Assembly: GCF_050596425.1 (NCBI RefSeq)
Contig: NZ_CP192292.1
Span: forward strand, 1,178,001-1,242,000
DNA length: 64,000 nt
Direction of reading: 5' to 3'
DNA from: G963665925 sp050596425
GTDB lineage: Bacteria; Bacillota; Clostridia; Peptostreptococcales; Acidaminobacteraceae
A program made the position numbers and the translations under genes. The notes below the pieces were generated by a model, which saw only the letters and a program-made list of their open reading frames with translations, was not told where the DNA came from and made no database searches. Numbering within the stretch: position 1 is the stretch's first letter; each line of letters opens with the position of its first letter. Of the stretch, positions 27,411 through 36,680 are shown in pieces.

Positions 27411-27980
27411 ATGAGAGAATTGTCTTTGCACATTCTGGATATAGCGCACAATTCTATCGCTGCAAAAGCTGAAACGCTACGCATTGCCATTATTGAAGAC
27501 TTTGAAAAGGATCAATTAACGATTCGAATCAAGGATGATGGCAAGGGGATGGATGAGGCAACTTTGAGAAAAGTGGTTGACCCATTTTACACTACGAGAA
27601 CAACGAGAAAAGTTGGACTGGGTATCCCTATGTTTAAGGCTGCTGCAGAGCAGTGTGGCGGGAGTTTTGAAATCAAATCTCAACTTGGGGTTGGAACAGA
27701 GATTGACGCTATATTTCAACATAGTCATATAGATCGGGTGCCTCTTGGCAACATGACAGAGACCATTATAACAATCATTATGGCCAATATTGACATGGAT
27801 TTAATTTACACTCATGACATCAATGGCAAAAAATTCACCCTTAATACCAGGGATATAAAGAAGACACTGGGTGACCTGCCCATCAATAACATGGATGTGG
27901 TTATTTGGCTCAAAGGATACATTCACGAAAATTTAGCGGAACTCTCAGCTGGACATGGGAATGGAGAGGTAATGCATTGA
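27411..27980 (+). CDS. HATPase protein (second copy)
   Basis: A 189-residue GHKL ATPase of sensor-kinase type: N box ILDIAHNSIAAKA, G1 box KDDGKGMDE, then TRTTRKVGLGIPMFKAAAEQCGG. It lacks a visible dimerisation helix but has a 70-residue tail after the ATPase, which may bind a partner. The start has GGAGAAAGGG. It overlaps the small membrane protein gene that follows. Confidence 0.83.
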   Translation: MRELSLHILDIAHNSIAAKAETLRIAIIEDFEKDQLTIRIKDDGKGMDEATLRKVVDPFYTTRTTRKVGLGIPMFKAAAEQCGGSFEIKSQLGVGTEIDAIFQHSHIDRVPLGNMTETIITIIMANIDMDLIYTHDINGKKFTLNTRDIKKTLGDLPINNMDVVIWLKGYIHENLAELSAGHGNGEVMH

Positions 27981-28147
27981 ATTTGAAAAAGACAGGTCAA
28001 AGACTTCTGCTTGCAACCATAGCCATTCTTTTTATGTCAAATTTTCTTGGATTGTATGGGATATGGAGACTGACTCTTGGAGCCTTTGGTATAGGAGCGG
28101 CCTTTGTGTTAATACTTTTTGGTGGCATTCGACCACCTGAAGAGTAG
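27977..28147 (+). CDS. Small membrane protein of the hydrogenase-sensor operon
   Basis: A 56-residue protein, TTG start at 27977 with GAGAGG seven bases before it. Its start overlaps the stop of the preceding HATPase gene by four bases. It has two probable membrane helices (RLLLATIAILFMSNFLGLYG and LGAFGIGAAFVLILFGG) and a C-terminal PPEE. Function unknown; it may anchor the operon products to the membrane. Confidence 0.6.
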   Translation: MNLKKTGQRLLLATIAILFMSNFLGLYGIWRLTLGAFGIGAAFVLILFGGIRPPEE

Positions 28148-28296
28148 AAAGAAACGCAAAAGACTATAAAAGCAAATACAAGGTCATATCAGAGACAAAA
28201 ATACATGTAAATGCTATTAAGATTTAGAAAAAATATATAGAAACAAGTAAATAAAGAATAAAGCAAAATAAATAAGAACTATATATGCTATTTAAA

Positions 28297-28330
28297 GCCA
28301 TGATTGATTACCATTCCAGTCATGGTTTTT
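28297..28330 (+). terminator. Terminator of the sensor-hydrogenase operon
   Basis: GCCATGA and TCATGG pair around about 16 bases, followed by eight T residues. It lies 150 bases after the last gene. The rest of 28148-28398 holds nothing further recognised. Confidence 0.75.
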
Positions 28331-28398
28331 TTTGCGCCTTGCAAATGTAATAAAATTCCAGTAAACTTAAATGGAATAAAATAACAATAGGAGAGGCT

Positions 28399-28746
28399 AT
28401 GAATATTATAGATGAAGTGAAAAAAAAGATTGGAAATTCAAAAGGTATATTTACAGTAGAAGCGGTTATTGTTTTCTGGGTGGTATTTATGGTGACTATG
28501 GTGGCCTTTACACAGATGGCTTGGACCTTTCAAAAGGCCTATACGGCCCAACATGTTCATAATGAATTGACACACTCTGATAAGACCATCCAGGTAGCGG
28601 TTAAAACAGAACTGGTTATAAACAAGACGGGGTACGCCTATGAAAGTCAAATTAAAAGGCGCTGGAGTGAAATCGATATAGATAAAAGGCTCTTTTGGCT
28701 GAGAACAGCAAGAGATGTCATTATGAAGGTGATGAAGAATGAATAA
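28399..28746 (+). CDS. TadE-like membrane protein
   Basis: A 115-residue protein with an N-terminal charged stretch, then a GIFTVEAVIVFWVVFMVTMVAF helix, the TadE/pilin-like pattern (Gly-x-x-x-Val-Glu, then a hydrophobic helix). The following residues look like a small extracytoplasmic domain. The last few codons overlap the start of the next gene by eight bases, so they are translationally coupled. TadE-like proteins are minor pilins or secretion accessory proteins, but no TadA ATPase or TadB/C is in the window. Confidence 0.65.
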   Translation: MNIIDEVKKKIGNSKGIFTVEAVIVFWVVFMVTMVAFTQMAWTFQKAYTAQHVHNELTHSDKTIQVAVKTELVINKTGYAYESQIKRRWSEIDIDKRLFWLRTARDVIMKVMKNE

Positions 28747-30895
28747 TCGTGGAAGCATTACGGTCTTTTCAATACTGGTTATGTTTGGCGTCATTGTTGC
28801 GTTTTCAATTTATATGAATACCTTGGCTCAAGGATTAACGGAAAATAATGGTCTTAGGGTGCTTGAAAATGCCAGTCGCAATATCCAGTCTGCATATGAC
28901 CATGCCTTATATTTTGAATATGGTCTGCTTGCATACGAGGAAGAATCATTAAAAAGTGAGTTTGATAAAAGCGTAGAGTCTGGTCTTTCCGGTCGGTCTG
29001 GTATGGGTATTTTACCCTTTCAGACTGTAACAAACTATAAAAAGGGATATGAAAAAAAGCAGGATTTGACACAACTAGATCTTGTTAGAGACCAAATGCT
29101 TGCTCAAGCTTTGATGAATGTTCCTAAAGAGTTTTTAGAACATCAAGATGTTGTAAAAAGCATGTTTGAACGTGCCCATAATGCAAAAAATAAAATCAAA
29201 GACATTAACAAAATAACTGACAAGATTGAAAAACTGAAAAAATATAATAAGAAACTCGGCAAGTGTTTGAACCGAGCAAAAAAAGTTGAAGACTGGATGA
29301 CCGTTTATTTATCATCCAAAGGAAAAGTCAGGGTCAGTACAAGTCAACTAAGAAATGTACAAAAAGATATTGAAAAGTCTATAGCGAACAGTCTTGATGA
29401 TTTCAGAGAAATTTCTGATCTTATCAAAGTGGAGAAAGATAATCTAGAAGAAGAAAAAACAGCTTATCCAGATCAGTTTAGAGAAGAAATTGAGCAGCAA
29501 CTCGATGATTTTCTAGTCGGCAACAATGCTGTGGCACTTGGAGAAATTGATATTGAAGGTATCTATGTAGAAAAAAATTATGTGAATATGGTTCGAAGTC
29601 ATTTTCAGTCTCAAACAAATGATCAGACCCTCGTGAATGATTTGATGGAGAGGTATGGGTACGGACTGGCTGCAATGAAGCAAACTCTTAGTGATATAGA
29701 AGATTTTGAAGAGGATCTTAAAGCAAGATATATTGATGACCTAGAAAGAATAAGGTCACTAAGAGAGGATGGTTCAGAATACGATCGCAAAGAAGCCAAA
29801 GCCTTAAGGAAAGATGTAATGAAAGAAATGCGCGAGGATGCAAAAGACTTTCTAGAAGATATAGATGTAAACATCTCATTTCCGGATGATGAAAAATGTA
29901 ATGACAGGGATTTAGAAAACTATGTTGAGGACACAAGATCTAATGAACTACAAGGTGAAAAAGAAGCTGAAGATAATATGACCAAGGAGGATAAGGCAGA
30001 AAACTTATCAGAAAATGAGTTGACCACTCAGCAAATGGAGGAACTCCCATCAAGGCAACTAAAAGATAATCCTTATACTTACAAGGCCCTTAGTCAACCA
30101 ATGATTGTGGAATATATTATGGGAACCTTTAGACACCGATTAACAGGCACCCACGAAGATCCCTGGGATTTTTATGAGAAAGCAGACAGACCCACATATT
30201 TCAGAGATGGGGAGATTGAGTACATACTCCATGGCTCAGCTAAGGAAAAGACAAATAGACATTGGGTGGCAGGCGAAATTTTCTTGATCAGAGAGGGTTT
30301 TAACATTGTCCATGTCTATACATGCAAAGAAAAAATTGCCCTTGCTAAACAGTTTTCAACAGTTGTGGCGCATCCTGTATGGACAAAACCCCTTTACTAT
30401 CATGGACTTCTAGTGGGGTGGGCCAGCCTAGAGAGCGCTCTTGACGTCCAGTCGATTTTAAAAGGAGAAAAAGTAGCTGTACTTAAACTCAGTGATAAGG
30501 ACTGGAAAACAAGTATAAGGGGGGCGAAAAATTCAGGCGGTAATAATTCAAGTTCAAAAACGGTGACAAATGGTTCTACTGGCCAATCTAATAGTGGATC
30601 GGCCAAGGGCAAAGGCACTGGTAAGAAGTCATTTAAAGAAAAGGGGCAGGCTTACATTAAGAACATGAACATGAATGAACAAGGGTATGATTTCTACTTG
30701 AGATTTTTACTGAACTTGAAAACATTTGATCAAAAGAAACATGTGTTAAGAGCCCTTGACCTGATCGTTGTGAATAAGAGTTCAGAGAACGCAAAGGTGG
30801 ACGACTTGATCTCTCTAGAGGATTACTGGACAGGCCACCTACTTAAATTGACTTGGCCAGAGGGAGGGGTAGAGTATGAAGCGGAGTACGATTAA
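28739..30895 (+). CDS. DUF5702/TadG-like membrane protein
   Basis: A 718-residue protein with one N-terminal helix (GSITVFSILVMFGVIVAFSIY) in the form usual for Flp/TadG-like proteins, then a long hydrophilic, charged, coiled-coil-prone extracytoplasmic part (about residues 140-440). A conserved-looking folded region is found near residues 455-610. The end is a second Gly/Ser-rich linker and a 70-residue module. Overlaps both neighbours, which suggests one complex. Confidence 0.65.
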   Translation: MNNRGSITVFSILVMFGVIVAFSIYMNTLAQGLTENNGLRVLENASRNIQSAYDHALYFEYGLLAYEEESLKSEFDKSVESGLSGRSGMGILPFQTVTNYKKGYEKKQDLTQLDLVRDQMLAQALMNVPKEFLEHQDVVKSMFERAHNAKNKIKDINKITDKIEKLKKYNKKLGKCLNRAKKVEDWMTVYLSSKGKVRVSTSQLRNVQKDIEKSIANSLDDFREISDLIKVEKDNLEEEKTAYPDQFREEIEQQLDDFLVGNNAVALGEIDIEGIYVEKNYVNMVRSHFQSQTNDQTLVNDLMERYGYGLAAMKQTLSDIEDFEEDLKARYIDDLERIRSLREDGSEYDRKEAKALRKDVMKEMREDAKDFLEDIDVNISFPDDEKCNDRDLENYVEDTRSNELQGEKEAEDNMTKEDKAENLSENELTTQQMEELPSRQLKDNPYTYKALSQPMIVEYIMGTFRHRLTGTHEDPWDFYEKADRPTYFRDGEIEYILHGSAKEKTNRHWVAGEIFLIREGFNIVHVYTCKEKIALAKQFSTVVAHPVWTKPLYYHGLLVGWASLESALDVQSILKGEKVAVLKLSDKDWKTSIRGAKNSGGNNSSSKTVTNGSTGQSNSGSAKGKGTGKKSFKEKGQAYIKNMNMNEQGYDFYLRFLLNLKTFDQKKHVLRALDLIVVNKSSENAKVDDLISLEDYWTGHLLKLTWPEGGVEYEAEYD

Positions 30896-31571
30896 ATCAA
30901 CCCTTAGAAAAAATAGAGGCTCCTTGTCAGTGGAAGCTATTATAACCACAACAAGCCTCCTTCTCCTTCTCTTTACCATGTCAATTTTTCTTCGGCTTCA
31001 CTATGTTTACGACTCTGTAGACCACAGTATATACAACGCCAGCAAACATGTTTCAGTCAATGAAGGCTTTGTTCTGCTGGCAGGGTCAAACGGGGCGGGG
31101 GAAATGAATGCCCGCCCCATCTTAGTCAAGGCCATGATAAAAAACGAAATCGCTAAAAATAACTTTGTTTCAAGATGGGAGGAAAAGGCTCTTAAATCAT
31201 TACAAGTCAGTGAAGAGGCTGATTTTGATGTGGCGGCAGGGGCAGGGACTTACAAAATCACCTACGACTATCCCCTTCCAGCAGGTCTTGATTGCCTTCA
31301 ATTAACACATCAAATTCGTATTCGAAGCATATGGAGCAAAGGACAAGTAGAGGCGGGACTGGCGTCAGGCAAAGAGGATGTGGTGAAAGCCTATACCTCT
31401 GAGCACGGACGAAATCATAAAATATATCATATATATGCAGACTGCTGGACTTTAAAAAGCAGTTGGAAGTCACCAGGTTCTGTGGAAACCCAAGATGAAG
31501 CCAGTCTTTCGGGGTATAGGCTTTGTAAGATATGCGCCAAAAAGAATGAAGCTGACGCTGAAAAAGAATAG
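30876..31571 (+). CDS. TadE-like membrane protein with C-terminal cysteine motif
   Basis: A 231-residue protein with one N-terminal helix (AIITTTSLLLLLFTMSIFL, preceded by LSVEA, the TadE pattern) and an extracytoplasmic domain. The C-terminus has YADCWTLKSS...YRLCKICAKK, a Cys-x-x-Cys pattern plus a distant Cys and the HGRNHKIYHIYADC segment, which looks metal-binding. Third gene of the tadE-tadG-like unit; start overlaps the 718-residue gene by 20 bases. Confidence 0.65.
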   Translation: MKRSTIKSTLRKNRGSLSVEAIITTTSLLLLLFTMSIFLRLHYVYDSVDHSIYNASKHVSVNEGFVLLAGSNGAGEMNARPILVKAMIKNEIAKNNFVSRWEEKALKSLQVSEEADFDVAAGAGTYKITYDYPLPAGLDCLQLTHQIRIRSIWSKGQVEAGLASGKEDVVKAYTSEHGRNHKIYHIYADCWTLKSSWKSPGSVETQDEASLSGYRLCKICAKKNEADAEKE

Positions 31572-31759
31572 TGTCCCCCTATAGGTGTTATAAGGGCAAA
31601 ATTAAAACTTTGAAGCAAGCATAAAGTTAACAATATGACATATTTCACGTCATGTATTCGGATATTCAGAAATTTTCGATATAATATAGTCCATAAGATG
31701 ACATTTTATGACCAAGTGTTTTACATATTTCAAAAAAGAGAAAACCAGGAGGAATACTT

Positions 31760-32872
31760 ATGGATTCAAGATTAAAACAGTTGGCTGAGAATTTGGTGAG
31801 CTATTCAATCAAGCTTGAAAAGGGCGAAAATGTCCTGATAAACTGCGTTGGAGATACACCGAAGCCTCTTGTTAAAGCCATTGTAAAAGAAGTTCACAGA
31901 GTTGGAGCCAATCCTTTTGTAGATATAGTTGATCCAAGCATTGAAAGGGCTGTCACCATGGAAGCCTCGATGGAACAATTGGCCCTAAGACGGGAAAGAG
32001 ATTTAGAATTCATGAAGAAGATGGATGCCTACATTGGTATCAGAGGGTCAAATAATGTTACAGAAATGGCCGATGTGCCTGGGGATAAAATGCAGGCTTA
32101 CATGAGTCAATTTGCTTCACCGGTGACTGACCAACGTGTGGACCACACAAAATGGGTCGTTCTTCGCTATCCCAACAATGCAATGGCACAACTTGCAAAT
32201 ACAAGTCTGGAATCATTTGAAGACTTTTACTTCCAAGTGTGCAATCTAGATTATAAAAAAATGTCAAAGGCCATGGATGGCCTTGTGGAACTTATGAATA
32301 AAACCGACAAGGTTCATATAAAAGGACAAGGAACGGACTTGACATTCTCGATCAAGGGACTTGATGGTATAAAGTGCGATGGCGAGCTGAACATTCCAGA
32401 TGGCGAAGTCTTCACAGCGCCTGTTAAGGACTCTGTCAACGGGATTTTATCTTATAACACGCCTGCTGTTTATCAAGGCTTCACATATGAAAATATTGTG
32501 TTGGAGTTTGAAAATGGTAAAATTGTAAAAGCCACTGCCAATGACACAGACCGTATTAACAAAGTTTTTGACACAGACGAAGGGGCGCGTTACATTGGCG
32601 AGTTCGCAATCGGAGTGAACCCATATATACTAAAGCCGATGAAAGACACCCTCTTTGACGAGAAGATAATGGGAAGCTTCCACTTCACACCCGGGGCAGC
32701 TTATGAAGAGACAAACAACGGAAATGACTCAAGCGTTCACTGGGATCTGGTATGCATACAAACCCCAGAATATGGTGGCGGAGAAATCTATTTTGATGAC
32801 GTGCTCATTCGAAAAGACGGCCTCTTTGTTATCCCAGAACTAGAAGCCCTCAATCCTGAAAATCTAAAATAA
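31760..32872 (+). CDS. M29-family aminopeptidase
   Basis: Metallo-aminopeptidase that removes N-terminal residues from peptides; 370 residues, near the family norm of about 410. Family features: ALRRERDLEFMKKMDAYIGIRG near residue 75, GELNIPDGEVFTAP (metal-ligand Glu) near residue 210, a later Glu in EFAIGVNP, and GSFHFTPGAAYEETN with the His/Glu/Tyr active-site residues near residue 310, followed by HWDLV (His and Asp). Cytoplasmic. The start has CAGGAGG. Monocistronic; a terminator follows. Confidence 0.93.
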   Translation: MDSRLKQLAENLVSYSIKLEKGENVLINCVGDTPKPLVKAIVKEVHRVGANPFVDIVDPSIERAVTMEASMEQLALRRERDLEFMKKMDAYIGIRGSNNVTEMADVPGDKMQAYMSQFASPVTDQRVDHTKWVVLRYPNNAMAQLANTSLESFEDFYFQVCNLDYKKMSKAMDGLVELMNKTDKVHIKGQGTDLTFSIKGLDGIKCDGELNIPDGEVFTAPVKDSVNGILSYNTPAVYQGFTYENIVLEFENGKIVKATANDTDRINKVFDTDEGARYIGEFAIGVNPYILKPMKDTLFDEKIMGSFHFTPGAAYEETNNGNDSSVHWDLVCIQTPEYGGGEIYFDDVLIRKDGLFVIPELEALNPENLK

Positions 32873-32886
32873 GAGGTAAATGATCC

Positions 32887-32924
32887 AGCCTTGTGATGAT
32901 TGACTGTCGTTGCAAGGCTTTTTA
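32887..32924 (+). terminator. Terminator after the aminopeptidase gene
   Basis: AGCCTTG and CAAGGCT pair around about 19 bases, followed by five T residues. Confidence 0.75.
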
Positions 32925-33034
32925 CATTGCACAAGTGCAGGAGTGTATTCAAAATTTTACAATTGTTTGAATAGGGTGTGTTAAAATAAAGAGACAATCC
33001 AGGAAGGTCTCAAGACAGGTTTGGGGAGAATTGT

Positions 33035-33577
33035 ATGTCAAGTTTAAGAGAAATGTTTTTTATTTTTTTGAGAATAGGTGCGCTCACCCTTGGGGGTGGC
33101 TATGTCATGATTCCGATTATGGAAGATGAAATTGTCCATAAGAGAAAGTGGATAGACGAAAAAGAGTTTATTGATATTCTTGCTGTGGCACAATCCTTCC
33201 CAGGAGCCATTGCTATTAACACATCTATTTATGTTGGATACAAGATAAGAAAGCATGTCGGTGCACTTGTGGCTTGCTTGGGCCTTATTTTGCCCCCTTT
33301 ATTCATCATTTCAGGTGCGGCGGCCCTTATATTAAAGTATGGAGAAAACACTGTCACGCAAAAGTTATTCATGGGAATAAGACCTGCGGTTGCTGGTCTT
33401 ATAGCTGCGGCAGTGATTAGACTGTCAAAGAGTCTTGAGCGAAACAAATTCAATGGTCTAATGGCTGTGGCCTCATTTGTCATTGTGGCCATACTAGGAT
33501 TTCATCCAATTGCGGTTATTACTGGATCTGCCTGTATAGGCTATGCCCTTATGCGCTGGATAAAGGGGGAAGAATAA
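33035..33577 (+). CDS. Chromate transporter half, first
   Basis: A 180-residue membrane protein of the short (half-size) CHR family. The GALTLGGGYVMIP motif near residue 14, the AQSFPGAIAIN segment near residue 54 and about six hydrophobic helices are characteristic. Half-size pairs assemble as heteromers. True substrate is unclear; chromate, sulfate or another oxyanion are options. GGGGAGA site. Next half overlaps by one base. Confidence 0.88.
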   Translation: MSSLREMFFIFLRIGALTLGGGYVMIPIMEDEIVHKRKWIDEKEFIDILAVAQSFPGAIAINTSIYVGYKIRKHVGALVACLGLILPPLFIISGAAALILKYGENTVTQKLFMGIRPAVAGLIAAAVIRLSKSLERNKFNGLMAVASFVIVAILGFHPIAVITGSACIGYALMRWIKGEE

Positions 33578-34098
33578 TGGTCCTTCTACTTCAAATTTTT
33601 ATGACGTTTCTAAAAATTGGTGCATTTAGCTTTGGGGGTGGCTATGCGGTCCTTGCTTTTATAGAAAAAGAAATTGTTCTTAGCAAGGGGTGGCTGAGTC
33701 CTCAGGAATTTATAGATGTTGTGGCCATTTCTCAAATCACACCGGGCCCCATTGCTGTGAATTCGTCAACCTTTGCTGGTTTTAAGGTGGCTGGCATACC
33801 AGGGGCTATCGCAGGCACCTTAGGTGTTACGTTGGTGTCTTATATTCTAATTGTTACTGCGGCCTCAAAACTTGAAAATATGAAAGACAGTTCAGCTATT
33901 CAGTGGATATTTTCAGGCTTAAGACCAGCTGTGATCGGGCTAATTGCATCGGCGGCTTACTCTATAGCCAAGTCGGCCGTGGTCGATCTTAAAGGGGCGG
34001 GTATAGCCATATTTGCCTTTGTGGCCATTATCAAAATGAAATGGCATCCCATTATAGTTATTGGCTTATCAGGGGCACTGGGACTGCTGCTTTACTGA
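33577..34098 (+). CDS. Chromate transporter half, second
   Basis: A 173-residue membrane protein homologous to the first half: GAFSFGGGYAVLAFI near residue 12 and AISQITPGPIAVNSST near residue 50. The start ATG overlaps the stop of the first half (TAATG), so the two are translated together. A bigger ChrA monomer would be a fusion of these two. Sequences downstream (34099-34221) hold a tandem 12-bp repeat and no gene. Confidence 0.88.
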   Translation: MVLLLQIFMTFLKIGAFSFGGGYAVLAFIEKEIVLSKGWLSPQEFIDVVAISQITPGPIAVNSSTFAGFKVAGIPGAIAGTLGVTLVSYILIVTAASKLENMKDSSAIQWIFSGLRPAVIGLIASAAYSIAKSAVVDLKGAGIAIFAFVAIIKMKWHPIIVIGLSGALGLLLY

Positions 34099-34122
34099 TC
34101 TAGGGCACACCCGCTGTATAGG

Positions 34123-34169
34123 GAACACAACTAGAAATACAACTAGAAACACAACTAGAAACACAACTA
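34123..34169. repeat. Tandem 12-bp repeat
   Basis: Four units of the type GAAACACAACTA, one unit lacking one A, one with T for C. Non-coding, between the chromate transporter and the GH18 gene. Confidence 0.9.
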
Positions 34170-34221
34170 GGAATACAGAATAAAAAGAAATTGGAATAAA
34201 AATCAAAAGGAGGCGGGGACA

Positions 34222-35892
34222 ATAAAAAAGTTTATCGTACCAGTGCTGATCGTCATAATCATTGCCCTCAGCGCATCAACCTGGCATTTTTACAAGCTCT
34301 ATGAGGAAAGTCAAACCTATTTGGTCAAGGACTATTATAAGGACTTAAAGATTGTAGGGGCCAATAAAATCAAAGACGAAATATTCTTAAAGGCCAATAA
34401 AAAATGGTGGATCAAGGCTGATGCAGCCATGAAATACATCGATAGAAATATGTACTATTCTGGAAGTGGCAAGCGGGTTTATATGCCAATTGAGTCACTG
34501 GATTTAAAACTGGAGAATCGAGAACTCACCAGCTACCTTATTGGCAACCTTGATAAGATTAATATGCCAGTACGGGTGATTGACGGTATAAAGTATCTTG
34601 AAATTGAACAACTTGAAAATATTTATCCTGTACGACATGCCTATTACGCTGAGAGAGGGGTCCATGTCCTAGTCAACAATGAAATGGGTCTTAAAACAGG
34701 TATAACCTCAGAATCGGTCCGTATAATGGAAGACCAAAATGCAGAGGGTCTCGAAGTGGGCAAACTGAAAAAGGGAGAACTGGTCAATATCCTTAGAACA
34801 GAGGATTCGCATATGCTTATCCTTTCCCAGGAGGGGGCATTTGGCTATATACCATCAGCCAGTGTTCCAAACCCTGAAAAGGTGGAGATAAACAACCAAC
34901 CTGTTCGTGAGTCACAAGAAAAGGTCATGTTGGAGCGAACGCGTTTGGTCTGGGAGCAAATTCACGACTACAAATATTATGACAGTCTTATGAAGTATGG
35001 TCCTGATGAAGGTCTTGACGTTTTATCTCCGACTTGGTTTAGTTTGAATGTAGACGGAATTGTTTTGAACATTGCTGACCAGGCTTATGTGGATGCAGCC
35101 CATGAAAAAGGCCTTCAAGTGTGGGCTTTGTTCAGCAACAGCTTTGACCCTGACTGGACCCATGAAATGCTATCGAGCGATAAACTAAGGTCAAAGGTCA
35201 TTGCTCAAATTATAGCCTATACAGCCATATATGACCTAGATGGCATAAACATTGACTTTGAGAATGTTTATATGAAAGACAAGGCGAATTTTTCAAGCTT
35301 TGTGGCTGAACTTTCTCAAATGCTCCACCAGCAGGGCCAAGTGGTGAGTATAGACGTGACTGTTCCCTGGGGCAGTGAAAGATACTCCCTCTTTGCTGAT
35401 CGTGTGGCCCTGGCGAGTTCTGTGGATTATGTTATGCTCATGGCTTATGATGAACACTGGGCATCCATTCAAAGTCCGGGGTCGGTGGCTTCAAGAGATT
35501 GGGTGGAAAAGGGCATTGAAAAATCCCTAGACCTGATACCGCGAGAAAAACTAATTTTGGGAGTGCCCTTCTATTCCCGGGTATGGAGTCAAATAGGAAG
35601 TGGTAAAGTTTCATCTAAAGCCGTTGGCTTTAATGGTCAGAAAGTCTGGCTTGAAAAGACCGGAGCTCAAGTTAAGTATGATCCTGAAACGGGACAAAAC
35701 TATGCTGAAGCTGTGGTCGATGGTGTTAAGCAAAAAATATGGCTGGAAGACCATGTGTCATTAAAAATGCGTCTTGATATGGCTAAGAAATACAATTTAC
35801 CAGGCATAGCTGGTTGGAGTTTACTCTTTACAACTCAAGAGGTGTGGGAGCAAATATCTGAGGAGTACCCTGCAAAAGGAGAAAACCAATGA
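34222..35892 (+). CDS. GH18-family hydrolase, membrane-anchored
   Basis: N-terminal membrane helix (FIVPVLIVIIIALSA), a copper-amine-oxidase-like or SH3-like region (residues about 40-240) and a C-terminal GH18 barrel with the catalytic DGINIDFENV near residue 345 (DxxDxDxE type). GH18 enzymes in this group cleave peptidoglycan or chitin-like glycans. The likely start is ATA at 34222: AAAGGAGG ends nine bases before it, and the Lys-Lys before the helix would be included. The next start, GTG at 34243, would lack a site and the positive charges. 556 codons from 34222. It ends in overlap (ATGA) with a methyltransferase gene. Confidence 0.82.
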   Translation: MKKFIVPVLIVIIIALSASTWHFYKLYEESQTYLVKDYYKDLKIVGANKIKDEIFLKANKKWWIKADAAMKYIDRNMYYSGSGKRVYMPIESLDLKLENRELTSYLIGNLDKINMPVRVIDGIKYLEIEQLENIYPVRHAYYAERGVHVLVNNEMGLKTGITSESVRIMEDQNAEGLEVGKLKKGELVNILRTEDSHMLILSQEGAFGYIPSASVPNPEKVEINNQPVRESQEKVMLERTRLVWEQIHDYKYYDSLMKYGPDEGLDVLSPTWFSLNVDGIVLNIADQAYVDAAHEKGLQVWALFSNSFDPDWTHEMLSSDKLRSKVIAQIIAYTAIYDLDGINIDFENVYMKDKANFSSFVAELSQMLHQQGQVVSIDVTVPWGSERYSLFADRVALASSVDYVMLMAYDEHWASIQSPGSVASRDWVEKGIEKSLDLIPREKLILGVPFYSRVWSQIGSGKVSSKAVGFNGQKVWLEKTGAQVKYDPETGQNYAEAVVDGVKQKIWLEDHVSLKMRLDMAKKYNLPGIAGWSLLFTTQEVWEQISEEYPAKGENQ

Positions 35893-36613
35893 CCTTCTAT
35901 AAGAAATTAAGCAAGTATTATGATATTGTTTTTAAAACAGGTCAGGCTCAACTCGACCTGATACAGTCCCATGTTCAAGCGGGCGGTCGAATACTTGACA
36001 TAGGCAGTGGAACAGGCACCTACGCCATTCCTCTTGCACAACTTGGTTACGATGTTGTTGCCCTTGACTATGATCAGAGCATGATCGACAGATTAAGAGA
36101 CAAGGCCCAGGCGCTTGAGCTGCACATTGATAGTTTTGCCAGGGATATGATGGGGCTGGACGACCTGATTGAAGATGAGTATGATGGTGTTCTTTGCATC
36201 GGCAATACACTGCCTCATTTAAAAGATATGGATGAAGTGAAAGCATTTCTGAAAATAGTCATAAAAAAATGTCCCATGAAAGTGCGTTTGTTGTCCAAAC
36301 TGTGAATTATGATAGGGTCTACAAGCACAATGTGACCAAACTGCCCCTTATTGAGCGCCCCGAAAACGGTGTGGTTTTTGACAGATCTTATGAAATGCTT
36401 GATGAAGGCCGTATAAAGTTCTTGGGAAAACTGCAAATACCAGATGGCACAGTGTCTGAGTCGTCGACAACCCTGCTCGGTATACGACTGAATATGTTAA
36501 AAGAAGCCCTTATAAAAGCTGGCTTTGAAAATGTAAAAGCTTATGGCAGTTTTAAAAAGGACCCTTGGTCTGATGATAGTTATGCCACAGTGGTGGTTGC
36601 CAAGAAGTCATAA
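35889..36613 (+). pseudogene. SAM-dependent methyltransferase, split by a -1 frame change
   Basis: Class I methyltransferase: ILDIGSGTGTYA (SAM-binding motif I, near residue 36) and ALDYDQSM. The frame breaks at an A7 run at 36263-36269: the first reading frame ends at 36305 after 13 altered residues, while the continuation (HESAFVVQTVNYDRV onward, matching the rest of the family) is in the -1 frame up to 36613. A AAA AAA is an authentic slippery heptamer in the right phase, so either a programmed -1 slip or a lost A is possible. Together the frames give about 242 residues. Its start overlaps the GH18 stop. Confidence 0.75.
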
Positions 36614-36680
36614 AGATTGTATGTGTCAATAAAATGTGGCTCTGTAAAGAACAATATTTAAGATGAAGAGAATAAACCAT

